A stretch of DNA of 64,000 bases, taken from assembly GCA_946480835.1 (NCBI GenBank), contig CAMLLC010000013.1:3549-67548 (forward strand). Direction: 5' to 3'. Under the pieces are notes generated by a model. That model saw only the letters and a program-made list of their open reading frames with translations. It searched no databases and had not been told where the DNA came from. The position numbers and the translations under genes are program-made. Shown here in pieces: positions 17,050 to 27,064 of the stretch. The DNA is from Entomomonas sp945283395. GTDB taxonomy: Bacteria > Pseudomonadota > Gammaproteobacteria > Pseudomonadales > Pseudomonadaceae. How positions within the stretch are numbered: the first letter of the stretch is position 1; the number at the start of each line of letters is the position of its first letter.

Positions 17050-19152
17050 ATGGCTCGTACAACTCCTATTAATCGCTATCGTAATATTGGTATTTGCGCA
17101 CATGTGGATGCCGGTAAAACTACTACGACTGAGCGTATATTATTTTATACCGGAGTGAACCACAAGATGGGTGAGGTTCATGATGGTGCTGCTACCATGG
17201 ATTGGATGGAGCAAGAACAAGAGCGTGGTATTACTATTACCTCTGCTGCTACCACAGCATTCTGGTCAGGATCTTCAAAGCAATTTGATAAATATCGGGT
17301 CAATATCATTGATACCCCAGGCCATGTGGATTTTACTATTGAAGTAGAACGTTCATTACGTGTACTAGATGGCGCTGTTGTAGTATTTTGTGGTACATCA
17401 GGCGTTGAGCCCCAATCTGAAACAGTTTGGCGTCAAGCCAATAAATATGGTGTGCCCCGCATCGTCTATGTTAATAAAATGGATCGTGCAGGCGCTAATT
17501 ATTTACGTGTTATTGAGCAAATTAAAAAACGCTTAGGTCATACTCCTGTACCTATTCAGTTAGCTATTGGTGCAGAGGAAAATTTTCAAGGTCAAGTAGA
17601 TCTTCTAAAGATGAAGGCTATTTATTGGAATGATGCTGATCAAGGCGTAACGTTCCGTGAAGAAGAAATTCCTGCGGATATGAAAGAGTTAGCAGAAGAA
17701 TGGCGCTCTCATATGGTGGAAGCAGCAGCTGAAGCTAATGAAGAATTAATGAACAAGTACTTAGAAGAAGGTGACTTATCTACTGAAGATATAGTGGCTG
17801 GTCTTCGTCAACGTACTATTGCTTGTGAAATTGTGCCAGCAGTATGTGGTTCATCTTTTAAAAATAAAGGTGTCCCATTGGTGCTAGATGCGGTTATTCA
17901 GTTTTTACCATCACCAGATGAAATTCCTTCTATTAAAGGAACTGATCCAGATGATGCTGAGAAACATGATGAACGTCATGCTGATGATAATGAACCATTT
18001 TCAGCATTGGCATTCAAGATCGCTTCTGATAAATTCGTAGGTACCTTAACCTTTGTGCGTGTTTATTCAGGTGTACTAAAATCAGGCGACTCAGTTATTA
18101 ACTCTGTAAAGGGTAAGAAAGAGCGTGTGGGTCGTATGGTGCAGATGCATGCTAACGATCGTAAAGAAATTGATGAAGTACGTGCGGGAGATATTGCAGC
18201 ACTTATTGGCATGAAAGATGTGACTACAGGTGACACTTTATGCGATAGTGATAAGCCAATTATTCTTGAACGTATGGATTTCCCTGAGCCAGTAATATCT
18301 GTAGCTGTTGAGCCAAAAACTAAAGCTGACCAAGAAAAAATGGGACTTGCTTTAAGTAAATTAGCTCAAGAAGATCCCTCTTTCCGTGTTAATACAGACG
18401 AGGAATCAGGCCAGACTATTATTTCTGGTATGGGTGAGTTACACTTAGACATCATTGTTGACCGTATGAAACGTGAGTTTGGGGTAGAAGCTAATATAGG
18501 TAAACCTCAAGTAGCTTATCGTGAAGCCATCCGTAATACCTGTGAGGTGGAAGGTAAATATGTCCGCCAATCAGGTGGTCGTGGACAATATGGTCATTGT
18601 TGGATTCGCTTCGCCCCTGCTGATGAAGGTCAGGAAGGTTTAGAGTTTATCAATGAAATTGTCGGTGGTGTTATTCCTAAAGAATATATTCCTGCTATCC
18701 AGAAGGGTATTGAAGAGCAAATGAAGAACGGTGTAATTGCCGGCTATCCTTTGCTTGGTTTAAAAGCAACAGTGTTTGATGGTTCCTATCATGATGTTGA
18801 CTCCTCCGAGATGGCATTTAAATTTGCTGCTTCTATGGCAACTAAGCAACTTTCTACGAAAGGTGGTGCGGTGTTGCTAGAACCTATTATGAAGGTTGAA
18901 GTAGTAACTCCTGAAGACTACATGGGTGATGTAATGGGTGACCTTAATCGCCGTCGTGGTATGATTCAGGGTATGGAAGAATCTGTGTCTGGTACAGTTA
19001 TTAGAGCAGAAGTTCCATTGGGTGAAATGTTTGGTTATGCTACAGACGTTCGCTCTATGTCTCAGGGTCGTGCAAGTTACTCTATGGAGTTCTTGAAATA
19101 TGCTGAGGCACCATCAAATATTGCTGAAGCAATTAGTAAAAAACAAGGTTAA
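17050..19152 (+). CDS. fusA: Elongation factor G
   Basis: EF-G is the GTPase that drives translocation and, with ribosome recycling factor, splits post-termination ribosomes. The protein has 700 residues, full length. G motifs are AHVDAGKT (about 17-24), the switch I RGITIT, DTPGHVDF, and NKMD. Domains II to V are intact, with the domain IV loop near residue 510. GAGGACC precedes the ATG. Third gene of the str operon. Confidence 0.98.
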   Translation: MARTTPINRYRNIGICAHVDAGKTTTTERILFYTGVNHKMGEVHDGAATMDWMEQEQERGITITSAATTAFWSGSSKQFDKYRVNIIDTPGHVDFTIEVERSLRVLDGAVVVFCGTSGVEPQSETVWRQANKYGVPRIVYVNKMDRAGANYLRVIEQIKKRLGHTPVPIQLAIGAEENFQGQVDLLKMKAIYWNDADQGVTFREEEIPADMKELAEEWRSHMVEAAAEANEELMNKYLEEGDLSTEDIVAGLRQRTIACEIVPAVCGSSFKNKGVPLVLDAVIQFLPSPDEIPSIKGTDPDDAEKHDERHADDNEPFSALAFKIASDKFVGTLTFVRVYSGVLKSGDSVINSVKGKKERVGRMVQMHANDRKEIDEVRAGDIAALIGMKDVTTGDTLCDSDKPIILERMDFPEPVISVAVEPKTKADQEKMGLALSKLAQEDPSFRVNTDEESGQTIISGMGELHLDIIVDRMKREFGVEANIGKPQVAYREAIRNTCEVEGKYVRQSGGRGQYGHCWIRFAPADEGQEGLEFINEIVGGVIPKEYIPAIQKGIEEQMKNGVIAGYPLLGLKATVFDGSYHDVDSSEMAFKFAASMATKQLSTKGGAVLLEPIMKVEVVTPEDYMGDVMGDLNRRRGMIQGMEESVSGTVIRAEVPLGEMFGYATDVRSMSQGRASYSMEFLKYAEAPSNIAEAISKKQG

Positions 19153-19185
19153 TTTTCCATTTGATTTGATAAGAGGTTTATTCTC

Positions 19186-20379
19186 GTGGCTAAGGAAAAA
19201 TTTGAACGTAAGAAACCCCACGTAAACGTAGGTACAATCGGTCACGTGGACCATGGTAAAACAACTTTAACTGCAGCGTTAACTACAGTTTGTGCTAATA
19301 CTTGGGGCGGTGCTGCAAAAGCATTTGACCAAATTGATAATGCTCCAGAGGAAAAAGCACGTGGTATTACTATTAATACCTCACACGTTGAGTATGACTC
19401 TCCAAAACGTCATTATGCTCACGTAGACTGTCCAGGCCATGCTGACTATGTTAAAAATATGATTACTGGTGCTGCGCAAATGGATGGTGCTATCCTTGTT
19501 GTTTCAGCAGCTGATGGTCCTATGCCGCAAACTCGTGAACACATTTTGTTGTCTCGCCAAGTAGGTGTGCCATATATTGTTGTTTTCATGAATAAAGCAG
19601 ATATGGTTGATGACGCTGAGTTAATCGACTTAGTTGAAATGGAAATTCGTGACTTATTAAATAGTTATGAATTCCCTGGTGATGATACTCCTATCATCAT
19701 TGGTTCTGCATTAATGGCGTTAGAAGGTAAAGATGATAATGGTATTGGCGTTTCAGCTGTTAAGAAATTAGTTGAAACATTAGACGATTATATTCCTGAG
19801 CCAGTACGTGCTATTGATCAACCATTCTTAATGCCAATTGAAGACGTGTTTTCAATCTCTGGCCGTGGTACTGTTGTAACTGGTCGTGTTGAACGTGGTG
19901 TTATTAAAGTAGGTGACGAAATCGAAATTGTAGGTCTTCGTCCAACTACTAAAACAACCTGTACTGGTGTTGAAATGTTCCGTAAGTTACTAGACGAAGG
20001 TCGTGCTGGTGAGAATATTGGTGCATTATTACGTGGTACTAAACGTGAAGAAGTTGAACGTGGTCAAGTATTAGCTAAACCAGGTTCTATTACTCCACAT
20101 ACTGTATTTGAATGTGAAGTTTACGTATTATCAAAAGATGAAGGTGGCCGTCATACTCCTTTCTTCAAAGGATATCGTCCACAATTCTATTTCCGTACTA
20201 CTGACGTAACTGGTTCTTGTGAGTTACCAGAAGGTACTGAAATGGTAATGCCTGGTGATAACGTAAAAATGACTGTTACCTTAATTAACCCGATTGCGAT
20301 GGAAGAAGGTTTACGCTTCGCTATTCGTGAAGGTGGTCGTACAGTAGGTGCAGGTGTTGTATCTAAGATTATTAAGTAA
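19186..20379 (+). CDS. tuf: Elongation factor Tu, GTG start
   Basis: EF-Tu delivers aminoacyl-tRNA to the ribosome. The protein has 397 residues. G motifs are GHVDHGKT, RGITI, DCPGHADY and NKAD, and domains II and III are complete. The start is GTG after AAGAGG. It closes the str operon before a strong terminator. This is the only tuf copy in the window: the usual second copy between tRNA-Thr and tRNA-Trp is absent, and the S10 operon that follows tufA in Pseudomonas is not here. Confidence 0.98.
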   Translation: MAKEKFERKKPHVNVGTIGHVDHGKTTLTAALTTVCANTWGGAAKAFDQIDNAPEEKARGITINTSHVEYDSPKRHYAHVDCPGHADYVKNMITGAAQMDGAILVVSAADGPMPQTREHILLSRQVGVPYIVVFMNKADMVDDAELIDLVEMEIRDLLNSYEFPGDDTPIIIGSALMALEGKDDNGIGVSAVKKLVETLDDYIPEPVRAIDQPFLMPIEDVFSISGRGTVVTGRVERGVIKVGDEIEIVGLRPTTKTTCTGVEMFRKLLDEGRAGENIGALLRGTKREEVERGQVLAKPGSITPHTVFECEVYVLSKDEGGRHTPFFKGYRPQFYFRTTDVTGSCELPEGTEMVMPGDNVKMTVTLINPIAMEEGLRFAIREGGRTVGAGVVSKIIK

Positions 20380-20394
20380 TTAATATCTTTGTTA

Positions 20395-20424
20395 AAAAGC
20401 CCAACAAAGTGTTGGGCTTTTTTT
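20395..20424 (+). terminator. Terminator of the str operon
   Basis: A perfect 12-base hairpin, AAAAGCCCAACA with TGTTGGGCTTTT, has a three-base loop and continues into a run of T. A textbook Rho-independent terminator directly after tuf. Confidence 0.95.
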
Positions 20425-20844
20425 ATGCCATTTATCTTATAATTTATAACAATATAGAGATCCTGCTTAACATTATAATAAAGTAGTGGTTAATCATGAA
20501 AAGTAAATTTTCTACGCACAGGCAATTTATTATCTTTTAACTAACTGAAGATTAAATTATTATGTATGAATCCTAAGGTTATAAGCTATTATCTTCGAGC
20601 TGATTGTAATAAGTTTATTGATAGCTAAAGATGTGTGGCAGTTGGTTTAAATAAGTTATAAAGTATAATTGTTTTTTGTATTAAATAAAGTATGGTAGTT
20701 TAGCTTATATCTTTTATAAGGCTTAAGTGGCAACAACTATCTATAAACTACTAAATAATTTCGTTAATAAACTAAACTAATGGAAGATATTTACAAGTTT
20801 TTCTATAGAATAGCAAATTTAAAATTATTTATTGGGAATGTTAC
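20425..20844. other. Intergenic gap tuf-moxR
   Basis: 420 AT-rich bases with no open frame or RNA I can recognise. A weak promoter candidate is TTGTTT at 20669 with TATGGT at 20691 (16-base spacer). In Pseudomonas the S10 operon would start here, so this gap marks a rearrangement boundary. Confidence 0.5.
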
Positions 20845-21753
20845 ATGTTAAATAAGTTAAATAACTGTATTAGTTATGTTAATAAGGTTTTGCTAGGTAA
20901 AGAATTACAAGTTAAATTAGCCATCACCTGCCTGTTAGCAAAAGGACATTTATTATTAGAAGATTTACCTGGCATGGGTAAAACTACATTAAGTCAAGCG
21001 TTAGCTAAAGTGATGGGGCTTTCATTCCAACGTATTCAATTTACCTCAGATTTATTGCCTGGTGATATTTTAGGAACGTCTGTCTTTGATAAAAATTCAG
21101 GCGAGTTCATTTTTCATGCTGGTCCTATTTTTGTGGAGTTGGTATTAGCCGATGAAATTAATAGAGCAACGCCCAAAAGCCAAAGTGCACTGTTAGAAGC
21201 TATGGAAGAAGGGCAAGTAACTATTGAAGGAGTGACTAGGCCATTACCTGAGCCTTTTTTTGTAATAGCTACCCAAAATCCCTCTAATCAGGGAGGAACG
21301 TTTGCTTTGCCCGATTCACAGCTAGATAGATTTTTAATGCGATTATCATTAGGTTATCCCGCACAAGCTGCTGAGAAAGCATTATTAATGGGGAAATCAA
21401 GGCGAAGTATTATTCCTTTATTAAAACCTGTTTTAACGCGAGATGAATTAAAAAAGGCACAGAATATTATTCCACAAATAAAAGCTAGTGAAGCTATTAT
21501 TGATTATATCTTAAGACTTGTTACCGCCTCTCGTACTCAGGATGGCTTTGGAAAGGGCCTCTCTCCCCGTACTAGTTTAGGGTTATTAGCTTCAGCAAGA
21601 GCATGGGCTTTTTTAGCGGGGCGAGATTACGTTATTCCTGAAGATGTTCAGGTTGTTTTACCGGCAGTAGTAGGTCATAGATTACATGATCAAGTGGGAT
21701 TACAAGGTGGGGCATTGGTGCAACAGTTATTAACTAAAGTAGCTGTTATTTAA
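20845..21753 (+). CDS. MoxR-family AAA+ ATPase
   Basis: MoxR ATPases act as chaperones that mature or activate partner complexes. The protein has 302 residues. Walker A is LPGMGKTTLSQ (about 40-50), Walker B is LADEINRA (about 106-113), followed by the sensor ATQNPSNQGGTF and the C-terminal lid with the arginine-containing LSPRTSLGLLASARAWA. It overlaps the DUF58 gene by one base (TAATG) and heads a three-gene operon with DUF58 and a transglutaminase, a combination widespread in bacteria and present in Pseudomonas. The exact substrate is unknown. Confidence 0.93.
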   Translation: MLNKLNNCISYVNKVLLGKELQVKLAITCLLAKGHLLLEDLPGMGKTTLSQALAKVMGLSFQRIQFTSDLLPGDILGTSVFDKNSGEFIFHAGPIFVELVLADEINRATPKSQSALLEAMEEGQVTIEGVTRPLPEPFFVIATQNPSNQGGTFALPDSQLDRFLMRLSLGYPAQAAEKALLMGKSRRSIIPLLKPVLTRDELKKAQNIIPQIKASEAIIDYILRLVTASRTQDGFGKGLSPRTSLGLLASARAWAFLAGRDYVIPEDVQVVLPAVVGHRLHDQVGLQGGALVQQLLTKVAVI

Positions 21754-22721
21754 TGGCTGTTGTGTCTGATTTCATGGAAAAATGGGCTGCTAACAAGATG
21801 TTGAAGGGGCAAGAGATTACCTTAAATTATAAACGCGTCTTCATATTGCCTACTAAAGCTGGCATTGTTTTTGTCTTACTATTAATTATTATTTTATTAT
21901 TAGGGATTAATTATCAAAGTAATTTGGTTTATGGCCTTTGTTTTACGTTAGGTTCCATTTTGTTTATAACTATTATTCATACCTGTCGGAATTTAGCAAA
22001 TACTATTATCGCTAATACTGGGGCTGCGCCTGTGTTTGCAGGAGAAGCTGCAAGTTTTCGATTGCATTTAGAGTCCAAAAAAGGTGCTAATCAGGCAATA
22101 GGTGTCACTTGGGCAAGCTATAAAGGCAATGAGTTACAAGAAGAATTACAGTTAATAGATGTAACTAAGCAAACAGGTGCTGATTTATTGTTGATTAAAG
22201 AAGCTCCTAAAAGGGGTATTTTTTATCCAGGGCGTATCTATATTCAAACGCAATTTCCTTTGGGATTATTTGTTAGCTGGACGGAAGTTGATTTATTTTT
22301 AAAAGTAATTGTATACCCTAAACCTATAGCAGGTGTGATTTGCCCATCGGGCTATGTAGGAGAAGAGGAAGATGGAGCCGTCTCGCTTGGCAGAGGTGTA
22401 GATGATTTTCAAGGGCTTAGAAGCTATCAGCCTGGTGATTCAATGCGTTTTATTAATTGGAAGTCCTTTTCAAAGGAGCAAGGTTTATTTGTCAAGGATT
22501 TTTCGTCCTTAGTAGGCCAAGATGTTTGGTTAGATTTTGCTTTAGTTGAAGGTAGTATTGATCATAAGTTGTCTGTTCTTTGTTATTGGGTGCTTAAGAT
22601 GAGTCAGGAACAACATCCTTTTGGTTTAAAGTTACCTAATATTGAGTTGCCCCCTGATATAGGTGAAAAACATCAGCAAGAGGCTTTGTATGCATTGGCT
22701 ATGTATGGGATAACTAAATGA
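21753..22721 (+). CDS. DUF58 domain membrane protein
   Basis: The protein has 322 residues, with two membrane segments near residues 30-75 followed by a soluble region. The DUF58 core is recognised by RGVDDFQGLRSYQPGDSMRFINWKSF-like spacing in the C-terminal half (seen at about 225-250). DUF58 proteins accompany MoxR ATPases, often with von Willebrand-type or transglutaminase partners, and the function is not established. It overlaps moxR by one base and tgpA by four bases (ATGA), so the three are translated together. Confidence 0.88.
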   Translation: MAVVSDFMEKWAANKMLKGQEITLNYKRVFILPTKAGIVFVLLLIIILLLGINYQSNLVYGLCFTLGSILFITIIHTCRNLANTIIANTGAAPVFAGEAASFRLHLESKKGANQAIGVTWASYKGNELQEELQLIDVTKQTGADLLLIKEAPKRGIFYPGRIYIQTQFPLGLFVSWTEVDLFLKVIVYPKPIAGVICPSGYVGEEEDGAVSLGRGVDDFQGLRSYQPGDSMRFINWKSFSKEQGLFVKDFSSLVGQDVWLDFALVEGSIDHKLSVLCYWVLKMSQEQHPFGLKLPNIELPPDIGEKHQQEALYALAMYGITK

Positions 22722-24727
22722 GTCAATATACTAGTTTAGTTACTAGAAATGGTTTGACGTGGCTATTAATAGCACAGGTGTTAACTATATTGCCGTTATC
22801 TTTTTATTTACCCTGGTGGGTGTTAGGTCTATGGTTAGGTTGTGCTTTATGGCGTATCCAGATCTATAAAATGAAGTTCAGTTATCCCAAGGTGTTAGTA
22901 AAATTATTGATAGTAGTTATTATAGCAGCAGGAGTTTTTTTTAGTCGTGGGACAATTATAGGATTAGATGGTGGGGTTGCACTATTAATTGCAGCTTTCT
23001 CATTAAAACTCATAGAGTTGAAAAGCAAAAGAGATGCTGTAGTTACTATCTATATAGGCTTTTTGGTGATAGTTGCTAGTTATCTTTATACTAATAGTTT
23101 TAACTGGGTTGTTTATAGTTTATTACCTATTATTACTTTATTAGCTGCATTAATAGGCTTGAACCAAACTAAATTTGCTGATGATGTTTTAGGAACAATT
23201 AAATTGGCTTGTATTTTGTTAATCCAAGCCATTCCTCTTATGCTCGTATTATTTTTCTTTTTCCCTAGGCTTGAGCCATTATGGAGTTTGCCATTACCGA
23301 AAGGATCACAACAAAAAACAGGTATATCAAATAAAATGGTAGCTGGGGAAATGTCAAATTTAACCCAATCATCTGAGTTAGTTTTCAGAGCAACTTTTAC
23401 TAATACAACGCCTATTAGAAATAAACTTTATTGGCGTGCGCTTACTTTAGAAACTTATAATGGTAGAGCTTGGTCTCAAGCTTGGGATTTGTCTTATAGA
23501 AGACAACAAGCTCCTCCTTGGCAGTATAATCCTTCTACCGACCAAAGAATTGATTATCAAATAGTGATGCAACCCACTTTTCAAAATTGGCTTATTTATT
23601 TAGATACACCACAACTTTTGCCAGCAGGGGTAAAAAGATATGCTGATTTTCATTTAGAAAGGTCTAAGATGATTGATAGTGTTTATTCTTATCAATTAAC
23701 TTCGTGGCCAAATGCAATAAGAGAACCCGATGGCTTACCGCGAATTAATATAAATAAGCAACTGCCATTGCATACTGATCCCAGAGCAAGAGCATTTGCC
23801 GAACAACTCAAGAATACTTATCATGGTAATACTGAGCAAATAGTAAATGCTTTATTAAAATATTTTCGAGAACAACCCTATTATTACACGTTACAGACTC
23901 CAGATATGGGGGCTAATAGTATTGATACGTTCTTTTTTGATATAAAACGGGGATTTTGTGAGCATTACGCTAGTGCTACCGCTTTTATTTTAAGGTCAGC
24001 TGATATTCCTGCTAGGGTAGTATTGGGTTATCAGGGTGGGGAAATTAATAGTGCCGGGAATTTTGTGCAAGTCCATCAGTTCGATGCTCATGCTTGGGTA
24101 GAATATTGGCAACAAGGAAAAGGTTGGATCACTATTGACCCAACTTTCCAAGTAGCCCCTAATCGTATAGAGCAAGGATTAAGAGAAGCTTTAGATGCAA
24201 AAGATCAGCAGCAATTAGGTAATAATATTTTAGGTTATGGATCTGATAGCGTATTCACCAAATTACGTTTAGCATGGGATAACTTTAATAATGAATGGGA
24301 TATTTTTATAGGTACCTTTAATACGGATCAGCAAAGAGGATTATTACAAAAATTAGTAGGTACGACTAAGTTGGTTTATTTAAGTATCTTTTTAGCTATA
24401 GGGTTTATTATAGTTTCAAGTGTTTGGCTATTAATATTATTAAAACCATGGAAGAAAACAAATGACCCATTACTGAGGTATTTTCAACAATTTGAATCTA
24501 TTCTAGCCCGCCAAGGTATTGAGCGAGAATTGGGCGAGGGACCTGTGGCTTTTGCTCAGAAAGCTCAGCAAAGTTTGCCTGATTTTGCTGAATTAATTAA
24601 GTCATTTATTAATACATTTGTTGCACAGAGGTATGCTCAGCAATTTACTTCTTCATCATCTTTGCCTAACATTTTAAAAAAATTACGTAAAATGTCACAT
24701 CGGCAAAAATGGTCATTTTGTAAATGA
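22718..24727 (+). CDS. tgpA: Membrane-anchored transglutaminase TgpA
   Basis: The protein has 669 residues: about five membrane segments in the first 190 residues, a periplasmic transglutaminase-like domain, one more membrane segment near 550-575, and a DUF4129-like tail. The catalytic triad is visible as C414 in GFCEHYAS, H458 in DAHAWVEY and D474 in TIDPTF. In P. aeruginosa the homologous TgpA is needed for viability and is linked to envelope integrity; its natural substrate is not settled. The gene overlaps the DUF58 gene by four bases. Confidence 0.9.
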   Translation: MSQYTSLVTRNGLTWLLIAQVLTILPLSFYLPWWVLGLWLGCALWRIQIYKMKFSYPKVLVKLLIVVIIAAGVFFSRGTIIGLDGGVALLIAAFSLKLIELKSKRDAVVTIYIGFLVIVASYLYTNSFNWVVYSLLPIITLLAALIGLNQTKFADDVLGTIKLACILLIQAIPLMLVLFFFFPRLEPLWSLPLPKGSQQKTGISNKMVAGEMSNLTQSSELVFRATFTNTTPIRNKLYWRALTLETYNGRAWSQAWDLSYRRQQAPPWQYNPSTDQRIDYQIVMQPTFQNWLIYLDTPQLLPAGVKRYADFHLERSKMIDSVYSYQLTSWPNAIREPDGLPRININKQLPLHTDPRARAFAEQLKNTYHGNTEQIVNALLKYFREQPYYYTLQTPDMGANSIDTFFFDIKRGFCEHYASATAFILRSADIPARVVLGYQGGEINSAGNFVQVHQFDAHAWVEYWQQGKGWITIDPTFQVAPNRIEQGLREALDAKDQQQLGNNILGYGSDSVFTKLRLAWDNFNNEWDIFIGTFNTDQQRGLLQKLVGTTKLVYLSIFLAIGFIIVSSVWLLILLKPWKKTNDPLLRYFQQFESILARQGIERELGEGPVAFAQKAQQSLPDFAELIKSFINTFVAQRYAQQFTSSSSLPNILKKLRKMSHRQKWSFCK

Positions 24728-24756
24728 TAAGGGTATCTAGTAGATACCCTTATTAT
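24727..24756. terminator. Bidirectional terminator tgpA/uspA
   Basis: A perfect 12-base hairpin (ATAAGGGTATCT with AGATACCCTTAT, loop AGT) begins at the last base of the tgpA stop codon. It lies between two convergent genes and is A-rich on one side and T-rich on the other, so it could serve both. Confidence 0.75.
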
Positions 24757-25205
24757 TAGTCATTTTTATCTTTTTGATGTAATGCAATAGCTAATATATC
24801 ACAAGGAGCGTTTTGTAATAGATCTTTAGTAGTAGAACCTAATAATAATGCTAGGCCATGTCGGCCGTGGCTCCCTACAACTATTAAATCACAGCCATTT
24901 TCTTGGGCTATTCGGTGAATTTCTTGGCGTGGTTGTCCATAGCAAAGATAACAGTGTTCACTCGTTAAGCTTGGATAATCAGCTATGTAAAAATCAAGCC
25001 GTTCCCTAGCATTTTGTAATTGTTCCTGTTGCAGTGTGGATAAATCCATAGGAATATCTCCACCAAAGGCTAAGGAGACTGGTTCAAGAATATTAATAAG
25101 TGATACCTTTGCTTGATATAAATTAGCTAATTCGCAGGCTTGTTGAATAACATGAGGACTTTCTTCTGTTAAATCAACAGCCACTAATAGATGTTTGTAA
25201 GCCAT
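24756..25205 (-). CDS. Universal stress protein, UspA family
   Basis: Single-domain universal stress protein of 149 residues. It begins MAYKHLLVAVDLTEES and carries the nucleotide-binding GSHGRHGLALLLGSTTKDLL signature of the family near residues 110-130. An open frame extends 24 codons upstream, but AGAGGAAT just before the ATG at 25205 and the family start settle this start. Paralogues are common, so the exact stress role is not deduced. Convergent with tgpA. Confidence 0.9.
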   Translation of the reverse strand: MAYKHLLVAVDLTEESPHVIQQACELANLYQAKVSLINILEPVSLAFGGDIPMDLSTLQQEQLQNARERLDFYIADYPSLTSEHCYLCYGQPRQEIHRIAQENGCDLIVVGSHGRHGLALLLGSTTKDLLQNAPCDILAIALHQKDKND

Positions 25206-25282
25206 AGTATAATTCCTCTTGTTAATGGGTTGGCTTGTAATTGAAAAATTTACAGCAGTTAAAGATAATAGTTGCAACTAAA

Positions 25283-25861
25283 TTAAGCTATCCTTAGTTT
25301 GGTCAAAGGACGCGCTATATTAACTATAGAGTTACCTCCTAATCTATCTTGTACAATAATGTAATAGCGAATGCTACAACAGGTAAAAGAGCCTTCTAAT
25401 AGTTGGCCATTAATTGGTAAACTATCTACATCTGAAACTAAGACAGCATCTATCATTTTTTTATAGTTAGTTAGACTTTTTAACTCTACAACGTCAAGAC
25501 CATAAAAAAATTCAGTTAAACCTAAATGGCCACGCTTTTTACTGGTAGCAAACTGGTAGAGATAGTTTTGTTTTTGAATTACTGCATTGAAGTGATTAAT
25601 AGGGATCACAGGCATAAATAATTGCAGTTTTTTGAGAGAAAAATAATAATCAGCACTTAGTTGCGTTAATTCAAAAGTTATTAAAAGATAGTAAATATTA
25701 CGTTGATCACTAGGTTTATCGGTTTGAAAGACACTATAAACTATTAAGTTATATGCTTTCATTGCTATTAGAATACTAAGGGTTGATTTTTCATAAACAG
25801 CAATATAAATGCAAGCAATTAGTTTATATTGAGTACATTGTTGTATAGTGTTCCGAACCAT
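25283..25861 (-). CDS. Hypothetical protein, unrecognised
   Basis: An open frame of up to 192 residues that I do not recognise. The first 33 residues may not be translated: an internal ATG at 25762 gives MKAYNLIVYSVFQTDKP, a more natural start, though neither start has a strong ribosome site (GAAGAAAAG precedes the first). There is no signal peptide, no clear membrane segment and no catalytic motif. It lies between uspA and the BtuF-like gene on the same strand but with wide gaps, so an operon is unlikely. Composition resembles its neighbours. Confidence 0.55.
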   Translation of the reverse strand: MVRNTIQQCTQYKLIACIYIAVYEKSTLSILIAMKAYNLIVYSVFQTDKPSDQRNIYYLLITFELTQLSADYYFSLKKLQLFMPVIPINHFNAVIQKQNYLYQFATSKKRGHLGLTEFFYGLDVVELKSLTNYKKMIDAVLVSDVDSLPINGQLLEGSFTCCSIRYYIIVQDRLGGNSIVNIARPLTKLRIA

Positions 25862-26228
25862 ATACTTTTCTTCAGTGAATCATTAATCTAACAATAAAGG
25901 TCATCTCCTACGAAGTATGCTTTATTAGTTATTCATCAACCCCCAAAAGTTAATTATTTTTTGTATAATTTTTATTAGTTTACTCCTTAATATATGCAAG
26001 TGGAATAGTTAATATTTAATCAAAATCACAGGAAAAAAGAATAAACTTTTTTAGCTAGTGCCGTGGTATATTTAACCTATTAGATCAAAAATCTGATATA
26101 AATAAAGTAGTTATAAAGCAATATATGGATTTTATTGGATGAATTTAGACGCTATTGAACAGCCCAAATGAATTAAAAAACGATCGGAAAGATATTAGAC
26201 TAAAAGTTATTTATAACTAATTTTTATG
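25862..26228. other. Intergenic gap, no gene
   Basis: 367 AT-rich bases without a recognisable gene or RNA. A short palindrome at 26205-26218 (AGTTATTTATAACT), followed on the minus strand by TTTTA, may be a weak terminator for the BtuF-like gene. Confidence 0.4.
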
Positions 26229-27050
26229 TTAGTAATTGGCAAGTAATTCACAGAGTTGTTTAGTAGCTTCTAGCATAGCATAATCGGTTCTAGCTATATT
26301 TTGATTATCAAACAGAATAAGTTTATGTTGTGCAACCGCTTTTAACATAGGCCAATTTTGCCAAGCATCCAGTAAGCTTTGTTGTGAAGCAATGATAATA
26401 TCAGGGTTACGAGCTAGCACTCTTTCAGTATTGACGATGGGAGCAGGGCTATTAAGGTCATCAAATACATTACGAGCACCACATATTTTCAGTGCATCAC
26501 CTATAATTTGGCCTTTACCAATAGTATAAATAGGATTCCCCCACAATTGGTAGAATACGCTTAGGGGGCGCTCTCTATAAAATTTTTCTCTTAACTCGGC
26601 TAGCTCCTTATGCATTTTTATGACTAGCGTTTGGCCTTGCTGTTCCCGTCCTATTTGTTTCCCTACAAAGGCAATTTGTGTTGCAAGTTCATCAAGAGTA
26701 TGTGGACTAATCATTATTATTTTATAGCCGAGGTGGTTGAGTTGCTGCTGCTCGACAGATTTTATGCTGGTAGGCCACAATAAGATAAGATCTGGTTTAA
26801 GACTGATTAGCTTTTCTAAAGAAAATTGACCAAATTGTCCTACAGAAGGGATATTGGCTATAACAGCTGGTCTTGCTTGTTGAAAATCCAATACACCTAC
26901 CAATAGATTTGCTCCGTCTAGCTCTATAACTAGATCGGTTAGCGATGGCGACAGACTAACTATGCGGAGTGGTTTTGGTTGGCTGTAACCAATAATACTA
27001 GTAATGCTTAATATAAAAGTTATTAGGCTAAGCTGAAATAGTTTGAACAC
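26229..27050 (-). CDS. BtuF-like periplasmic binding protein
   Basis: The protein has 273 residues with a hydrophobic signal peptide (about 1-22). The class III periplasmic binding fold typical of cobalamin and iron-siderophore receptors is shown by RIVSLSPSLTDLVIELDG near 29-46, GQFGQFSLEKLISLKPDLIL near 77-97 and NPDIIIASQ near 214. The family resemblance is closest to BtuF-type cobalamin binders. No ABC permease or ATPase gene is adjacent. A similar gene lies near ribA in Pseudomonas, so the pairing with ribA just upstream is conserved. Confidence 0.85.
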   Translation of the reverse strand: MFKLFQLSLITFILSITSIIGYSQPKPLRIVSLSPSLTDLVIELDGANLLVGVLDFQQARPAVIANIPSVGQFGQFSLEKLISLKPDLILLWPTSIKSVEQQQLNHLGYKIIMISPHTLDELATQIAFVGKQIGREQQGQTLVIKMHKELAELREKFYRERPLSVFYQLWGNPIYTIGKGQIIGDALKICGARNVFDDLNSPAPIVNTERVLARNPDIIIASQQSLLDAWQNWPMLKAVAQHKLILFDNQNIARTDYAMLEATKQLCELLANY

Positions 27051-27064
27051 AGCAGTTACTCTTA

